From contig NZ_CP119391.1 of NCBI RefSeq assembly GCF_031886125.1, forward strand, positions 1,860,001 to 1,924,000: a stretch of DNA of 64,000 nt, given 5' to 3'. The stretch comes from Halomonas piscis (GTDB lineage Bacteria > Pseudomonadota > Gammaproteobacteria > Pseudomonadales > Halomonadaceae). Shown here piece after piece: positions 63,374-64,000 of this stretch; the stretch's first letter is position 1; every line of letters begins with the position of its first letter. The notes under the pieces were generated by a model that saw only the letters and a program-made list of their open reading frames with translations, was not told where the DNA came from and did not search any database. The translations under genes and the position numbers were made by a program.

Positions 63374-64000
63374 ATGGCTACTACCGCGTCCCCCGTTCGC
63401 CGCGCTCTGCTGAGCGTCTCCGATAAAACCGGCATCGTCGACTTTGCCCGCGGCCTGCGCGAGCACGGCGTCGAGCTTTTGTCCACCGGCGGCACCTTCC
63501 GGCTGCTCAAGGAAAACGACCTCCCGGTCAGAGAGGTTTCCGAACACACCGGCTTTCCGGAAATCATGGACGGGCGGGTCAAGACCCTGCATCCCAAAAT
63601 CCACGGCGGCATTCTTGCCCGCCGGGGGCAGGACGACGCGGTCATGGCGGAAAACGATATTGCGCCCATCGACATGGTGGTGGTCAACCTCTACCCCTTT
63701 GCCGACACCGTCGCCAACCCCGAGTGCACGCTCGAAGACGCCGTCGAAAACATCGACATCGGCGGGCCGGCCATGCTGCGCGCCTGCGCCAAGAACCACG
63801 CCCACACTACCGTGGTGGTCAACGCCGGCGACTATCCCCGAGTGCTGGACGAGCTGGCCGCTCGAAACGGCAGCATCGGCGCCATCGCGCGCTTTGACCT
63901 CGCGGTCAAGGCGTTCGAGCACTCGGCGGGCTACGACGGCGCCATCGCCGACTACCTGGGCCGCCGGGTGAGCGCCGAGGACGCCAACTTCCCGCGCACC
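63374..64000 (+). CDS. purH: Bifunctional AICAR formyltransferase / IMP cyclohydrolase, 3' partial
   Basis: The first 209 codons of purH, which performs the last two steps of IMP synthesis; the frame runs off the end of the window (whole enzyme about 525 residues). The IMP cyclohydrolase domain is visible: [57 protein letters not shown] and [17 protein letters not shown]. Start ATG at 63374 preceded by GAGAG. The order fis-purH is conserved in gammaproteobacteria. Confidence 0.96.
   Translation, partial: MATTASPVRRALLSVSDKTGIVDFARGLREHGVELLSTGGTFRLLKENDLPVREVSEHTGFPEIMDGRVKTLHPKIHGGILARRGQDDAVMAENDIAPIDMVVVNLYPFADTVANPECTLEDAVENIDIGGPAMLRACAKNHAHTTVVVNAGDYPRVLDELAARNGSIGAIARFDLAVKAFEHSAGYDGAIADYLGRRVSAEDANFPRT

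Overview
The window is GC-rich DNA from a gammaproteobacterium. The best guess is Halomonas or a close relative (Halomonadaceae). This rests on gene content and on blocks of gene order that I recall from pseudomonads and halomonads: gyrA-serC-pheA-(tyrA-aroA fusion)-cmk-rpsA, pilA/pilB/pilC/pilD-coaE-yacG, metG-rsxB-like-nth, and dsbD-accB-accC-prmA-dusB-fis-purH. The genus is an inference; no database was searched.

Layout. 1-5.1 kb: the end of a TRAP transporter large permease, a D-Ala-D-Ala dipeptidase, two linked membrane proteins of unknown function and an exported alpha/beta hydrolase. 5.2-13.8 kb: an accessory, repeat-rich stretch. It has two copies of an IS110-family (IS1111-like) element, 153-bp tandem repeats built on a REP-like palindrome beside each copy, a DUF2335 membrane protein with a small partner, and a sigma-54 activator. 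IS1111 copy 1 is split by an IS5-family element. IS1111 copy 2 carries a perfect 595-bp triplication of its 3' end. 13.86-13.94 kb: tRNA-Pro(GGG). 14.0-20 kb: type IV pilus genes (a pilin pseudogene, an intact pilin, pilB, pilC, pilD), then coaE and yacG. 20-22.9 kb: a Tus-like terminus-binding protein, a small coiled-coil protein, and an MvaT-type nucleoid protein flanked by three arrays of 13-14-bp repeats. 22.9-32.7 kb: rpsA, cmk, tyrA-aroA, pheA, serC and gyrA, all on the minus strand with mostly overlapping ends.

32.8-39.5 kb: a FadM-like thioesterase, rdgC, a PlsC-type acyltransferase, a small conserved protein, metG, an RnfB-like ferredoxin and nth. 39.5-42.9 kb: a sodium:solute symporter with a small membrane partner, a membrane protein and an SDR protein that lacks the catalytic Tyr. 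43.1-48.5 kb: a signalling operon with a stand-alone receiver, a degenerate histidine kinase fused to a DEDDh exonuclease, a small membrane protein and a CrbS-like symporter/histidine kinase. 48.5-52.4 kb: hlyU-like, argG, rnt and a PPi-type phosphofructokinase. 52.5-53.9 kb: a third IS110-family element, sitting inside a REP-like palindrome. 54.0-56.6 kb: a phosphatase-kinase fusion with both active sites degenerate, then ppa. 56.7-64 kb: dsbD, accB, accC, prmA, dusB, fis and the start of purH.

The most interesting feature is the IS1111 region. In this group the guide (bridge/seek) RNA is encoded in the non-coding end downstream of the transposase. Copy 2 carries three identical copies of exactly that end. 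Copies 1 and 2 differ most in a short block just after the stop codon. Also notable are the two-domain pseudo-enzyme, the kinase-exonuclease fusion, the repeat arrays around mvaT, and conserved operons that have lost expected members (ihfB, hisC, aroQ).
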